Positions 26,647 to 35,333 of a DNA stretch of 64,000 bases are shown here, in pieces (positions within the stretch are counted from its first letter, which is position 1; each line of letters starts with the position of its first letter). The translations under genes and the position numbers were made by a program. Source of the stretch: Flavobacterium piscisymbiosum (GTDB lineage Bacteria; Bacteroidota; Bacteroidia; Flavobacteriales; Flavobacteriaceae); contig NZ_JAJJMM010000001.1 of assembly GCF_020905295.1 (NCBI RefSeq), positions 248,001 to 312,000 on the forward strand, given 5' to 3'. The notes beneath the pieces are model-generated. The model was not told the DNA's origin. It did not search any database and saw only the letters and a list, made by a program, of their open reading frames with translations.

Positions 26647-27753
26647 ATGCTTATAACTTTATTTTACTTCTTTATTGCTATTGTTGTTATCCAGGTTTTC
26701 TATTACTTAGGGATTTTTGGAAAGTTTGCTTTTGCCAAACCACAAGATATTACATCAAAAAAATTACCTGTTTCGGTAATTGTATGTGCTAAAAATGAAG
26801 AAGAAAACGTTAAAAAGTTTATTCCGCTATTGGCAGAACAAGATTATCCTGATTTCGAAATTGTTTTAATAGACGATGCTTCAAGCGACGAAACCTTGGA
26901 AGTTTTTGAGCAATTTGAACAACAATATCCTAATATTCGTTTAGTAAAAGTGCAAAATAACGAAGCTTTTTGGGGTAATAAAAAATATGCTTTAACCTTA
27001 GGAATCAAAGCATCTAAAAAAGAATACTTATTATTTACTGATGCAGATTGCTATCCAACTTCGAAAAACTGGATTACGGCAATGACTTCTCAATTTACCA
27101 TGAATAAAACGATTGTTTTAGGCTACGGAGGTTATGAGAAAGTTGAGCGTTCTTTATTGAATAAAATCATTCGTTTTGAAACTGTTTTAACAGCGGTACA
27201 ATATTTTTCATGGGCAAAATTAGGACTTCCATATATGGGAGTTGGTCGTAATTTAGCTTACAAAAAAGAAGAGTTTTTTAATGTAAATGGTTTTATAGAG
27301 CACATTCAGATTCGTTCTGGCGACGATGACTTGTTTATCAATCAGGCAGCAAACAAAAACAATACAACTATATCTTACACTCCGGAAAGTTTCACCTACT
27401 CAAAACCAAAAGAAACTTACAGAGAGTGGTTTACTCAAAAAAGAAGACACATTTCTACTGCCGAGCATTATAAGTTTTTCGACAAAATGCAGTTGGCTCT
27501 GTTTTTTATATCACAATTATTCTTCTTTATCTTAGTTATAGTATTATTAGCTTTCCAATTTCAATGGATTGCAGTACTGGCTATTTTAGCAACACGTTAT
27601 ACCGTGGCATGGACTGTAATTGGGTTTTCTGCCGGAAAATTAAAAGAAAATGATATTAAAGTTTGGTTTCCTATCGTAGAAATCATGCTTATATTCACAC
27701 AAATTAATATCTTTATAACTAATATCTTTTCAAAACCTGTATATTGGAAATAA
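26647..27753 (+). CDS. Glycosyltransferase family 2, membrane-bound
   Basis: Inverting GT-A glycosyltransferase of 368 aa. An N-terminal helix (about 2-22) is followed by the catalytic domain: VSVIVCAKNEEENV (about 41-54), the LIDDAS motif (about 76-81), the DADC metal-binding motif (about 127-130), GDDDLF (about 226-231) and the QKRRH motif (about 263-267). C-terminal membrane helices (about 285-335 and 345-365) follow. This is the layout of processive or membrane-anchored GT2 enzymes. Product unknown. The gene end overlaps the start of an ECF sigma gene by 10 nt, and both likely use the promoter at 26578. Confidence 0.9.
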   Translation: MLITLFYFFIAIVVIQVFYYLGIFGKFAFAKPQDITSKKLPVSVIVCAKNEEENVKKFIPLLAEQDYPDFEIVLIDDASSDETLEVFEQFEQQYPNIRLVKVQNNEAFWGNKKYALTLGIKASKKEYLLFTDADCYPTSKNWITAMTSQFTMNKTIVLGYGGYEKVERSLLNKIIRFETVLTAVQYFSWAKLGLPYMGVGRNLAYKKEEFFNVNGFIEHIQIRSGDDDLFINQAANKNNTTISYTPESFTYSKPKETYREWFTQKRRHISTAEHYKFFDKMQLALFFISQLFFFILVIVLLAFQFQWIAVLAILATRYTVAWTVIGFSAGKLKENDIKVWFPIVEIMLIFTQINIFITNIFSKPVYWK

Positions 27754-28295
27754 ATTCTAAAATAGAAAAAGCAAAAAAGGGCGATCAAATCGCCTTTACT
27801 TTTTTATTAGATTATTTCTGGAACGAAGTGTACGGCTTTATGCTAAAGCGTACTGAAAACGAAACTACTGCCGAAGATATTACGATTGAAACCTTCTCTA
27901 AAGCATTTGACAAAATAGGTTCTTACAACCCTGAATTTCAATTCAACACCTGGTTAATTGCTATTGCAAAAAATGTATATATTGATTTATTGCGTAAAAA
28001 GAAAACCAATCTTTTTATAGAAATCACTGACAACGAAGACCAACAGGCTTACAATATTGCCGACCCTACTCCATCAGCCGAAGATGCTTTAATTAAAGAG
28101 CAAAATCTTTCCCGCCTGCTACAATGCATCAAAGAACTGAAACCACATTATCAGGAAGTAATCCAGCTGCGTTATTTTCAGGAAATGACTTATCAGGAAA
28201 TCGCACTTAAAATCGATGAGCCTCTGAGCAATGTAAAAGTAAAATTACTTCGTGCTAAAAAATTATTGGCAGAAATTATCGAACGTAATAGATAA
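27744..28295 (+). CDS. RNA polymerase ECF-type sigma factor
   Basis: Sigma-70 family regulator of 183 aa with region 2 (about 18-85, including AFTFLLDYFWNEVYGFMLKR and NTWLIAIAKNVYIDLLRKKK) and region 4 (about 120-178, QLRYFQEMTYQEIALKIDEP) as a helix-turn-helix. No anti-sigma gene follows. The start is a TTG overlapping the last 10 nt of the GT2 gene; no ATG lies near the conserved N-terminus, so translational coupling is likely. The regulon is unknown. The downstream TonB gene is separated by 156 nt. Confidence 0.87.
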   Translation: MEINSKIEKAKKGDQIAFTFLLDYFWNEVYGFMLKRTENETTAEDITIETFSKAFDKIGSYNPEFQFNTWLIAIAKNVYIDLLRKKKTNLFIEITDNEDQQAYNIADPTPSAEDALIKEQNLSRLLQCIKELKPHYQEVIQLRYFQEMTYQEIALKIDEPLSNVKVKLLRAKKLLAEIIERNR

Positions 28296-28451
28296 TTTAT
28301 TATCTTTAGGTAAAGAATAAAATATAATTCACTTTATTCTTAAAAAAGTAAATTATCCACACATTAAAACAACAACGTTTCCGTTGTTTGCCAAACCCAA
28401 AACCTTATCGCTTATGATTTAAATGTTACTTAACCTTAAAATCCATAAATC

Positions 28452-29276
28452 ATGTCTAAATCAAGTATCTACGAAACAAGCTGGACCAATCTTGTTTTCG
28501 AAAACAAAAACAAAGAGTACGGCGCGTATCAATTACGTCAGGAGAATTCAAAAACTACCATCTCAGCTCTATTTATGGGTTTGCTATTATTAGCGGCTTT
28601 GGGAAGTGTATCAGTGTTAATTAACCACTTTAAAACTCCATCTCCTATAGAGGAAGGACCAATTATTTACGAACCGCTGACACCGGTAAATTTAGCTCCA
28701 ATTCCTGTTCAGCCAACGCCGCCGGCACCGCCAGTTCAACAACAGGCAGCAGCAGCTTCGGAAACAGATTTGAGTCAATTATCACATCCGGTTTTAGTAC
28801 CAACTGAACAGGCTGTAGACAAGATTGCTACAAACGATCAAAATCCTTCTGCAGTACCTAATACAGGAGACGGATCAGGAACTATCGCGAATCCAATACC
28901 TGGAAATCCTGGTGGAGATACAGAAGTTGTATCAGTAGCACCAATAACCAACGAACCTGTACTTCCTGCGCTTTTAGACAAAATGCCGGAATTTCCAGGA
29001 GGAATGGCCAAGTTTTATACTTATGTAGGTAACAATTTCAACAGACCGGAACTGGATGCTGACAGAACTTTAAAAGTGTATGTTTCATTCGTAATCGAAA
29101 GAGACGGTTCTATTACCGATATCATGGTGAAAAACGATCCTGGTTACGGACTTGGAAAAGAAGCAATCAGAGTACTAAAATCATTAAAAACAAAATGGAT
29201 TCCCGGAGTATTAAACGGGAAAGCAGTTCGAACTGCCTATAATCTTCCGATTACTATAAAAACGGAAGCTCAATAA
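28452..29276 (+). CDS. TonB family energy transducer
   Basis: Inner-membrane protein of 274 aa that carries proton-motive energy to outer-membrane receptors. One N-terminal transmembrane helix (about 37-58) follows a cytoplasmic segment with NKNKEYGAYQLRQ, a conserved Bacteroidota TonB block. A proline-rich periplasmic spacer (about 72-100) precedes the C-terminal TonB domain (about 185-270: MPEFPGGMAKFYTYVGNNF, VYVSFVIERDGSI). ExbB and ExbD are not in the window. The haem receptor and SusC-like receptor in this window would need a protein of this kind, though which TonB serves them is not shown. Confidence 0.92.
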   Translation: MSKSSIYETSWTNLVFENKNKEYGAYQLRQENSKTTISALFMGLLLLAALGSVSVLINHFKTPSPIEEGPIIYEPLTPVNLAPIPVQPTPPAPPVQQQAAAASETDLSQLSHPVLVPTEQAVDKIATNDQNPSAVPNTGDGSGTIANPIPGNPGGDTEVVSVAPITNEPVLPALLDKMPEFPGGMAKFYTYVGNNFNRPELDADRTLKVYVSFVIERDGSITDIMVKNDPGYGLGKEAIRVLKSLKTKWIPGVLNGKAVRTAYNLPITIKTEAQ

Positions 29277-29285
29277 TAAAAATAG

Positions 29286-29314
29286 AAAAGCAGAACTTAG
29301 GTTCTGCTTTTTTT
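29286..29314 (+). terminator. Intrinsic terminator after tonB
   Basis: AAAAGCAGAAC and GTTCTGCTTTT form an 11-bp perfect stem with a 4-nt loop and a T7 tract, 10 nt after the tonB stop. Confidence 0.85.
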
Positions 29315-29348
29315 ATGGCTTTAATTTAAAACTATATTTTAATTGAAT

Positions 29349-29411
29349 CATTAAGAGATTAAGAAAAATTAGGCACAACTTTTTGACTTAATTTTTCTTA
29401 ATCTCTTAATG
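29349..29411. repeat. Perfect 23-bp inverted repeat with 17-nt loop
   Basis: Arms at 29349-29371 and 29389-29411 are exact complements (begin CATTAAGAGATTAAG). It lies between the tonB terminator and the PH-domain gene, with no T-tract after it. It is too symmetrical for chance and could be a miniature repeat or an RNA hairpin in the leader of the next gene. Confidence 0.8.
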
Positions 29412-29499
29412 GCAGAAAATCAATATTATTTTTAATTTTAATTACTTTTACAACACCTTTTAAAGGAAAATCAAATCTATCAAAATTAAAAACTAAAAA

Positions 29500-29880
29500 A
29501 TGGGAATATTTTCAGCTATCCTTGGCAACGCAGGTTCAGTAAGTCAGGAAGATTTAATTAAAAAATACGGACAACTTTTGACTGATAACGAAGAAATCGA
29601 AATGGGTTTTAAACTTATTCGTGATACTTTTATCTTTACCAACAAAAGATTAATCCTGGTTGACGTACAAGGAATTACAGGCAGCAAAACAGAATACAAA
29701 TCTATCGCCTACAAAAGCATCACTCGTTTTAGCGTTGAAACAGCAGGAACTTTTGACCTTGATGCCGAATTGAAAATTTGGGTTTCAAGCGAGCTAAACC
29801 CAAGTATTGTAAAGCAATTTAATAAATCTGTAAATGTGTACGATGTACAAAAAGTACTGGCTTTTCACGTTTTAGGTTAA
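29500..29880 (+). CDS. PH domain-containing protein (bPH_1, DUF1696 type)
   Basis: Small soluble protein of 126 aa that is almost entirely one bacterial pleckstrin-homology domain. The features are LLTDNEEIEMGFKLIRDTFIFTNKRLILVDVQGITGSKTEY (about 27-67) and a C-terminal helix (SVNVYDVQKVLAFHVLG). Members of the family (YvbH/YdjZ-like) form oligomeric rings; ligands are not known. It ends at a bidirectional terminator. Confidence 0.87.
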   Translation: MGIFSAILGNAGSVSQEDLIKKYGQLLTDNEEIEMGFKLIRDTFIFTNKRLILVDVQGITGSKTEYKSIAYKSITRFSVETAGTFDLDAELKIWVSSELNPSIVKQFNKSVNVYDVQKVLAFHVLG

Positions 29881-29890
29881 TCTTAAAATA

Positions 29891-29927
29891 AAAACCCGAC
29901 AAATTTCTCAGAAACTTATCGGGTTTT
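29891..29927. terminator. Bidirectional terminator
   Basis: AAAACCCGA and TCGGGTTTT arms with an inner TTTCT/AGAAA stem lie between the convergent PH-domain (+) and M48 (-) genes. Confidence 0.75.
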
Positions 29928-29946
29928 ATTTTTCTATCAGAAATTA

Positions 29947-30825
29947 TTATTTCTTTTTAGTAGTTGTTTTTTTCGTAGTTGTAGCTTTTTTGGTTGTCGT
30001 TTTCGTAGCTACAGGTGCAGTATTTACAATTTTTTGTTGCACATAAGGTTTGTACAAACCGTCTTTTTCGGCTCTTTTTTTAGCATCTTCGGCTCTTTGT
30101 TGTGAATCCGGATGTGAACTCATCATCTGATCAATAAATGACGCTTGCGATCCTTCACTCATCTTAGCCAGAATTCTAAAAGCAGATTCTTCGGCATTTA
30201 CGTTATAACCATTCTTTTTCAGGAAATTATAGGAGAACAAATCAGCTTCAGCTTCTTGTTTACGGCTAAATTTACTGTCGATTATGGCACTTCCTATTTT
30301 ACCCAGCTGACTATCTGTAACACTTGCGATGGTCGCAGATTGTGAAGCCGCACCTTCTAACAAAGCTTCTTTTCTGTAAGCCGCTTTTATCGCATCTCTT
30401 GAATCATTATTGGCAACGTGACCAATTTCATGACCAATTACAGCAAGAAGTTCATTATCATCCATAATATCCATTAAACCAGAATATACACGAACACTTC
30501 CGTCTGCGGTTGCAAAAGCATTAACCTCTTTTAATTTATACACTTTATAATTTAAAGTGTATCCGTCGCCGGCAGTATATTTTCCAAATACCCTGTTCAA
30601 TCTTAAAGTGTAAGGATCAGTTGCACTTGCAACTTCATTTTCAGTATCCATTTTATCTACTGCAGCTTTAGAAAGTGCAGCAGCATCGGCATTACTAAAA
30701 GTAAAACCCGTAACTCCTTTTTGAACCGCTCCAATGGCTTTATCACCAAAATTAATCTGTGCATTCATTTTAGTAAAACCAAAAGCGGCAAACAAAACTC
30801 CCAATACAATAAATTTCTTTTTCAT
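29947..30825 (-). CDS. M48 family zinc metallopeptidase, exported
   Basis: Periplasmic or secreted zinc protease of 292 aa. It has a signal peptide (1-22), the zinc-binding HEIGH motif (His132, Glu133, His136) in VIGHEIGHVANNDS, and the third ligand Glu191 in a KQEAEAD segment. It resembles Loi/BepA-type M48 peptidases that act on envelope proteins. The SSHPDSQQR motif (about 235) is also typical of the family. The C-terminus is a low-complexity Lys/Thr tail (last about 20 residues). A -7 box (TACATTTG, - strand) is at 30851-30858. Confidence 0.9.
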   Translation of the reverse strand: MKKKFIVLGVLFAAFGFTKMNAQINFGDKAIGAVQKGVTGFTFSNADAAALSKAAVDKMDTENEVASATDPYTLRLNRVFGKYTAGDGYTLNYKVYKLKEVNAFATADGSVRVYSGLMDIMDDNELLAVIGHEIGHVANNDSRDAIKAAYRKEALLEGAASQSATIASVTDSQLGKIGSAIIDSKFSRKQEAEADLFSYNFLKKNGYNVNAEESAFRILAKMSEGSQASFIDQMMSSHPDSQQRAEDAKKRAEKDGLYKPYVQQKIVNTAPVATKTTTKKATTTKKTTTKKK

Positions 30826-31153
30826 GTTTTATATTATTACAATTTAACAACAAATGTATTACAATGTTTGCGTTTTTTTATTTCATTTAAGCTCAATTTA
30901 TAACAAATAAAGATATAAATATTAAACGATTAAAAATCAACCTTGTGCTATAATTATTCTTCTTAATCAAATAAACAAACAAAAATCATTCATTTTTATT
31001 CGCATCATGATTTAAAAACAATAATTTAACATGAGTATAAAATTATCATCAAATAAGCTTTTACAAACTATATAGGGATCAATACCAAATTAAATGGTAA
31101 ACGAATCATCAAATAAACTACATTCCTTATCTTTGTACTTTGAATTTTGATAT
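30826..31153. other. Divergent intergenic region between M48 and lipA
   Basis: AT-rich gap with no gene and no clear hairpin. It holds the M48 -7 box (30851-30858, - strand, TACATTTG) and a lipA -7 box (31128-31135, + strand, TATCTTTG). Neither has a TTG at canonical spacing. Confidence 0.5.
31128..31135 (+). promoter_or_regulatory. -7 promoter element for lipA
   Basis: TATCTTTG, exact TAnnTTTG match, 18 nt before the lipA ATG. Confidence 0.45.
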
Positions 31154-32020
31154 ATGGAAACAGTCATTGAAAATATACCAACTGGAAAACCGAAATGGTT
31201 AAAAGTAAAACTTCCAATTGGACAAAAATATACTGAACTTCGTGGTTTGGTAGATAAATATAGCTTAAACACCATTTGTACCTCAGGAAGTTGCCCAAAT
31301 ATGGGTGAATGTTGGGGCGAAGGAACAGCTACTTTTATGATTTTAGGAAATGTTTGTACGCGTTCCTGCGGATTTTGCGGTGTAAAAACCGGAAGACCGG
31401 AAACGGTAGATTGGGATGAACCTGAGAAAGTCGCGCGTTCTATAAAAATCATGAACATTAAGCACGCTGTTATTACAAGTGTTGACAGAGATGATTTGAA
31501 AGATGGTGGTTCTATTATCTGGATCGAAACCGTTAAGGCAATTCGCAGAATGAACCCAAACACCACTCTTGAAACTTTAATTCCTGATTTTCAAGGAATC
31601 GAAAGAAATATTGATAGAATTGTGGAAGCAAATCCTGAAGTAGTGTCTCACAATGTTGAAACCGTTCGTCGTTTGACTCGTGAAGTACGTATTCAGGCAA
31701 AATACGATCGAAGTTTAGAGGTTTTACGTTACCTGAAAGAAAAAGGGATTAACAGAACAAAATCTGGAATTATGTTAGGTCTTGGAGAAACTGAAGAAGA
31801 AGTTTTTCAGACTATGACAGATTTACGCAATGCAAATGTAGATGTTGTTACAATTGGTCAATACCTACAGCCAAGTAAAAAACATTTACCTGTAAAAGAG
31901 TTTATTACCCCGGACCAGTTTGCACGATACGAAAAATTTGGTCTTGAATTAGGATTCCGTCATGTAGAAAGCGGCCCACTTGTTCGCTCTTCATACAAAG
32001 CACAAAAACACATTTTATAA
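31154..32020 (+). CDS. lipA: Lipoyl synthase LipA
   Basis: Radical SAM enzyme that inserts two sulfurs into octanoyl groups on lipoyl domains. Both iron-sulfur cluster motifs are complete: auxiliary cluster Cys42, Cys47, Cys53 ([12 protein letters not shown]) and radical SAM cluster Cys68, Cys72, Cys75 (CTRSCGFC). The C-terminal VRSSYKA contains the serine that ligates the auxiliary cluster. Length 288 aa is standard. It is separated from gap by a hairpin-bearing 74-nt spacer, and lipB is not adjacent. Confidence 0.97.
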   Translation: METVIENIPTGKPKWLKVKLPIGQKYTELRGLVDKYSLNTICTSGSCPNMGECWGEGTATFMILGNVCTRSCGFCGVKTGRPETVDWDEPEKVARSIKIMNIKHAVITSVDRDDLKDGGSIIWIETVKAIRRMNPNTTLETLIPDFQGIERNIDRIVEANPEVVSHNVETVRRLTREVRIQAKYDRSLEVLRYLKEKGINRTKSGIMLGLGETEEEVFQTMTDLRNANVDVVTIGQYLQPSKKHLPVKEFITPDQFARYEKFGLELGFRHVESGPLVRSSYKAQKHIL

Positions 32021-32031
32021 AAAGTTTAATC

Positions 32032-32071
32032 GTTTATTCGTTTAATTGGTCAACCGATTGAACGAATAAAC
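32032..32071. repeat. 19-bp hairpin between lipA and gap
   Basis: Arms GTTTATTCGTTTAATTGGT (32032-32050) and 32053-32071 pair along all 19 positions if two G-U pairs are allowed, with a 2-nt separation, so the real loop is larger. A direct echo (AATTAACCGAATAAAC) follows at 32072-32087. No U-tract, so not a simple terminator. Confidence 0.6.
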
Positions 32072-32094
32072 AATTAACCGAATAAACCTAAAGA

Positions 32095-33093
32095 TTGAAA
32101 ACAAGAATTGCTATTAATGGTTTCGGAAGAATTGGTAGAAATTTATTCCGCTTACTTTTAAACCATCCTGATATTGAAGTCGTTGCCATCAACGATATTG
32201 CTGATAACAAAACTATGTCGCATTTGATAAAATACGACAGTATTCATGGGGTTTTGCCTTTTATTGTTAGTCGTGACGAAACAGGAATCATTGTTAATGA
32301 AAAACATTATTTGTTTTTTCATGAAAAAAGCATTTCAAATCTAGACTGGAAAAGCCATAATATTGACTTTGTAATTGAATCTACAGGAAAATATAAAACA
32401 CACGAAGAACTTAATGCTCATATCGAAGCGGGAGCAAAAAAAGTAATTCTTTCTGCTCCATCAGAAGTTGATAGTATCAAAACGGTAGTGTTAGGTGTTA
32501 ATGAAAATATTCTGGACGGAAGCGAAAATATAGTTTCGAATGCAAGTTGCACGACAAATAATGCCGCCCCGATGATAAAAATCATCGATGAATTGTGCGG
32601 AATCGAGCAAGCATACATCACAACCATACATTCTTACACAACAGACCAAAGTCTTCATGACCAGCCACATAAGGATTTACGCCGTGCGAGAGGTGCAAGT
32701 CAATCAATTGTTCCAACAACTACAGGTGCAGCTAAGGCATTAACAAAAATTTTTCCTAAATTGCATGAAAAAATCGGAGGTTGTGGAATTCGCGTTCCCG
32801 TTCCCGATGGTTCATTGACAGATATCACGTTTAATGTAAAACGTGCTGTTACTATTGAAGAAATAAATAAAGCATTTCAAGAAGCCTCAAAAACAAATTT
32901 AAAAGGAATATTAGATTATACAGAAGATCCTATCGTTTCTGTTGATGTAATTGGCAATACACATTCGTGTTTATTTGACGCACAACTTACTTCCGTTATT
33001 GATAAAATGGTAAAAGTTGTAGGTTGGTATGATAACGAAATTGGCTATTCATCAAGATTAATAGATTTGATTTTACTAATAAGAAAAAAATAA
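32095..33093 (+). CDS. gap: Type I glyceraldehyde-3-phosphate dehydrogenase
   Basis: Glycolytic NAD-dependent dehydrogenase of 332 aa. It has the Rossmann motif INGFGRIGRN (residues 7-16), catalytic Cys152 in SNASCTTNNAAP, the conserved His in TTIHSYTTDQ, the RRARGASQSIVPTTTGAAKA block and the C-terminal WYDNEIGYSSRL. The start is TTG at 32095, since the conserved N-terminus (KTRIAINGFG) begins there with no ATG available. The preceding gene is lipA. Genomes of this group often carry more than one gap; whether this one is glycolytic or gluconeogenic cannot be told. Confidence 0.95.
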   Translation: MKTRIAINGFGRIGRNLFRLLLNHPDIEVVAINDIADNKTMSHLIKYDSIHGVLPFIVSRDETGIIVNEKHYLFFHEKSISNLDWKSHNIDFVIESTGKYKTHEELNAHIEAGAKKVILSAPSEVDSIKTVVLGVNENILDGSENIVSNASCTTNNAAPMIKIIDELCGIEQAYITTIHSYTTDQSLHDQPHKDLRRARGASQSIVPTTTGAAKALTKIFPKLHEKIGGCGIRVPVPDGSLTDITFNVKRAVTIEEINKAFQEASKTNLKGILDYTEDPIVSVDVIGNTHSCLFDAQLTSVIDKMVKVVGWYDNEIGYSSRLIDLILLIRKK

Positions 33094-33119
33094 GATTCAT
33101 TGTAAAAGCATTGCAATAC

Positions 33120-35291
33120 ATGAAATACCACTTTTTGATTCTTTTTTGTATTTTAAATTCATTTTTGTATTCTCAAACTAAAAAGAATACGGATAGTGTT
33201 TTCTATTATAATAAGTTAGTAAACGCCAATCTGAACAAAAAAAAATACAATGAGGCTGTTTTTTATACCAAAAAATCTATTGGTTTTTGTGAAGCAAACC
33301 ATCAATCTGAAGGATTAGCCAATCAAACTTTCAAACTTGGCAAAATTTACTACAATCAAAAAAAATACGACGAAGCTTTAAAAAACTTTCATAAAAGTAT
33401 TTCTTTATTTGACAATATAAAACCTACTTGCACCAAAGTTCTGGCGTTGCATTATATTGGCGTGACAAATACAGCGCAAGGCAATTACAAAATTGCTGAT
33501 ACGTATTACAAGAAAGCAGATGATCTTTTAAATCAGCTAAAAATTATTGATCACGCCGAGGTTTTAAGCTATCAAAAAGCAATGGCGCTAAAAGCAAACA
33601 AAAATTTAGCTTTGGCCGCAAAATCATTCTTCGAAATTACTAAGAAACCGGATAATTCTTCCAATTTAAAAACAAAAATCGACTCTTATTATCAACTTGG
33701 TTTAATAGAAACGCAACTTAAACGAAACGATTCGGCTATTATTTATCTGGATAATGCCTTAGAATACAATGCAAAAACCAATAATATTGCTCAAAAATCC
33801 AAAATTGTTTTAGCAATAAGTCAATATTATAAGCAAAATAAAAATTTTGACCTCGCCTATTCTTATTTAGACGAACATTATCAGTTAGAAAATTATATTC
33901 TAAAATTAAAAAACGCAAAGCTGGATCTTAATGAGTTCGAAAAATTCAAAAAGAATCAATCCTTAAACAATACTATTAAACGCGAAAGCGAAGAAAAAAT
34001 TCAGTTAAAAACATATCGCTATTCAAAATTAGTCAGCATTTTGGCTATTGCCCTTATCTCGATCTTATCTCTTTTGAGCTTGGCATTGTACAAAAACAAT
34101 ATCATCAGAAATCAGAATAATTTACTTTTAAGAGAAAAAAACAAAGAACTTATTCTGGCTAAAAACAAAGCCGAAAAAGCATCAAAGGCAAGGTCTGAAT
34201 TTTTATCTACGGTAAGTCATGAACTCCGCACACCATTAAACGCCATTAACGGAATTACGCATTTACTTTTGGAAGATAACCCAAAAAAGACACAATTAAA
34301 ATATCTGGAGTCTCTTAAATTTTCAGGAAATTATCTCACAACATTTATCAATGAAATTCTGGAAATCAACAAAATAGACTCTACAAAAGTCGAAATAGAA
34401 AATATTAGTTTCAACTTAAAAGAATTATTATTTAATATTCAAAGCTCCTTAAAAGAATTAGCAACAGCCAATAAAAACTATTTCAACCTTGAAATAGACG
34501 AATCAATTCCGGATACTTTAATTGGAGATCCTACTAAAATTTCTCAGATTATTTTAAATTTAATCAACAATGCATTAAAATTTACGCAAAACGGAAATGT
34601 AAATGTAATTGCAAAATTATATACAAAAGAAGATGATAACGCAACTGTTTATTTTGAAATCGTAGATACCGGAATTGGTATTCCTGAAGATAAACTACAA
34701 ACTGTTTTTGAAAGTTTTTCACAAGGATCAATAGAAGTCAATCGCAAATATGGCGGAACTGGCTTGGGACTTACAATCGTAAAAAAACTTATTGAGCTTT
34801 TAGGTGGAGAAATAAAACTAAAAAGTGAAGTTGGTAAAGGTTCTACTTTTACCTTCAAATTGAATTTTAAGATCAATAAAGAACCTCTGGAAGTGATAGA
34901 AGAAGCAAAACCGTATAACGACAAGCAATTAAAAAACAAATCGATTTTATTGATTGAAGACAACAAAATCAATCAAATGATTACTCGAAAAATGCTTGAG
35001 AACAAAGCCATTAGTTGCGAAATAATCGACAATGGCGAAGATGCCGTCGAGCTTTTAAAAGTAAAACGTTTTGACATGATTTTAATGGATGTTCATTTAC
35101 CGGGAATCAACGGTACAACCGCCACAAAACTAATTAGAGAATTTGATAAAACGACCCCAATTATAGCTCTAACAGCAATTTCGCTTGACGAAAACAGGGA
35201 TATGCTTTTATCTTTTGGGATGAACGATGTGATCACAAAACCATTTGTACCGGATGAGTTTTACAGTACAATTGCTAAATTTTTTGATTAA
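33120..35291 (+). CDS. TPR-sensor hybrid histidine kinase/response regulator
   Basis: Membrane signalling protein of 723 aa. The start at ATG 33120 gives a signal peptide (MKYHFLILFCILNSFLYSQ). Then come periplasmic tetratricopeptide repeats (about 25-260), a helical linker, one transmembrane helix (about 304-324), a HisKA domain with phospho-acceptor His367 (STVSHELRTPLNAI), an HATPase_c domain (NNALKF, DTGIGI, GTGLGL) and a C-terminal receiver (609-723) with Asp657 (MILMDVHLPG) and Lys707. There is no DNA-binding output domain and no adjacent regulator gene, so phosphotransfer is internal or to a distant partner. Signal unknown. Confidence 0.93.
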   Translation: MKYHFLILFCILNSFLYSQTKKNTDSVFYYNKLVNANLNKKKYNEAVFYTKKSIGFCEANHQSEGLANQTFKLGKIYYNQKKYDEALKNFHKSISLFDNIKPTCTKVLALHYIGVTNTAQGNYKIADTYYKKADDLLNQLKIIDHAEVLSYQKAMALKANKNLALAAKSFFEITKKPDNSSNLKTKIDSYYQLGLIETQLKRNDSAIIYLDNALEYNAKTNNIAQKSKIVLAISQYYKQNKNFDLAYSYLDEHYQLENYILKLKNAKLDLNEFEKFKKNQSLNNTIKRESEEKIQLKTYRYSKLVSILAIALISILSLLSLALYKNNIIRNQNNLLLREKNKELILAKNKAEKASKARSEFLSTVSHELRTPLNAINGITHLLLEDNPKKTQLKYLESLKFSGNYLTTFINEILEINKIDSTKVEIENISFNLKELLFNIQSSLKELATANKNYFNLEIDESIPDTLIGDPTKISQIILNLINNALKFTQNGNVNVIAKLYTKEDDNATVYFEIVDTGIGIPEDKLQTVFESFSQGSIEVNRKYGGTGLGLTIVKKLIELLGGEIKLKSEVGKGSTFTFKLNFKINKEPLEVIEEAKPYNDKQLKNKSILLIEDNKINQMITRKMLENKAISCEIIDNGEDAVELLKVKRFDMILMDVHLPGINGTTATKLIREFDKTTPIIALTAISLDENRDMLLSFGMNDVITKPFVPDEFYSTIAKFFD

Positions 35292-35309
35292 AATTTTTTA
35301 GAAGTACTA

Positions 35310-35325
35310 TCCCGAAGCTTCGGGA
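35310..35325. repeat. Perfect 16-bp palindrome TCCCGAAGCTTCGGGA
   Basis: Placed between the convergent hybrid kinase and lpxK genes. A near copy (TCCCGAGGCTTCGGGA) is at 39439-39454, and related halves occur at 24290-24305 and 25421-25432. No T-tract follows, so it is more like a repeat than a terminator. Confidence 0.6.
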
Positions 35326-35333
35326 CTTAGTTG

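Noticed and set aside
31090..31566. 158-codon - strand frame opposite lipA
   Set aside because: Lies antisense to the conserved cysteine motifs of lipA and shows no family features of its own.
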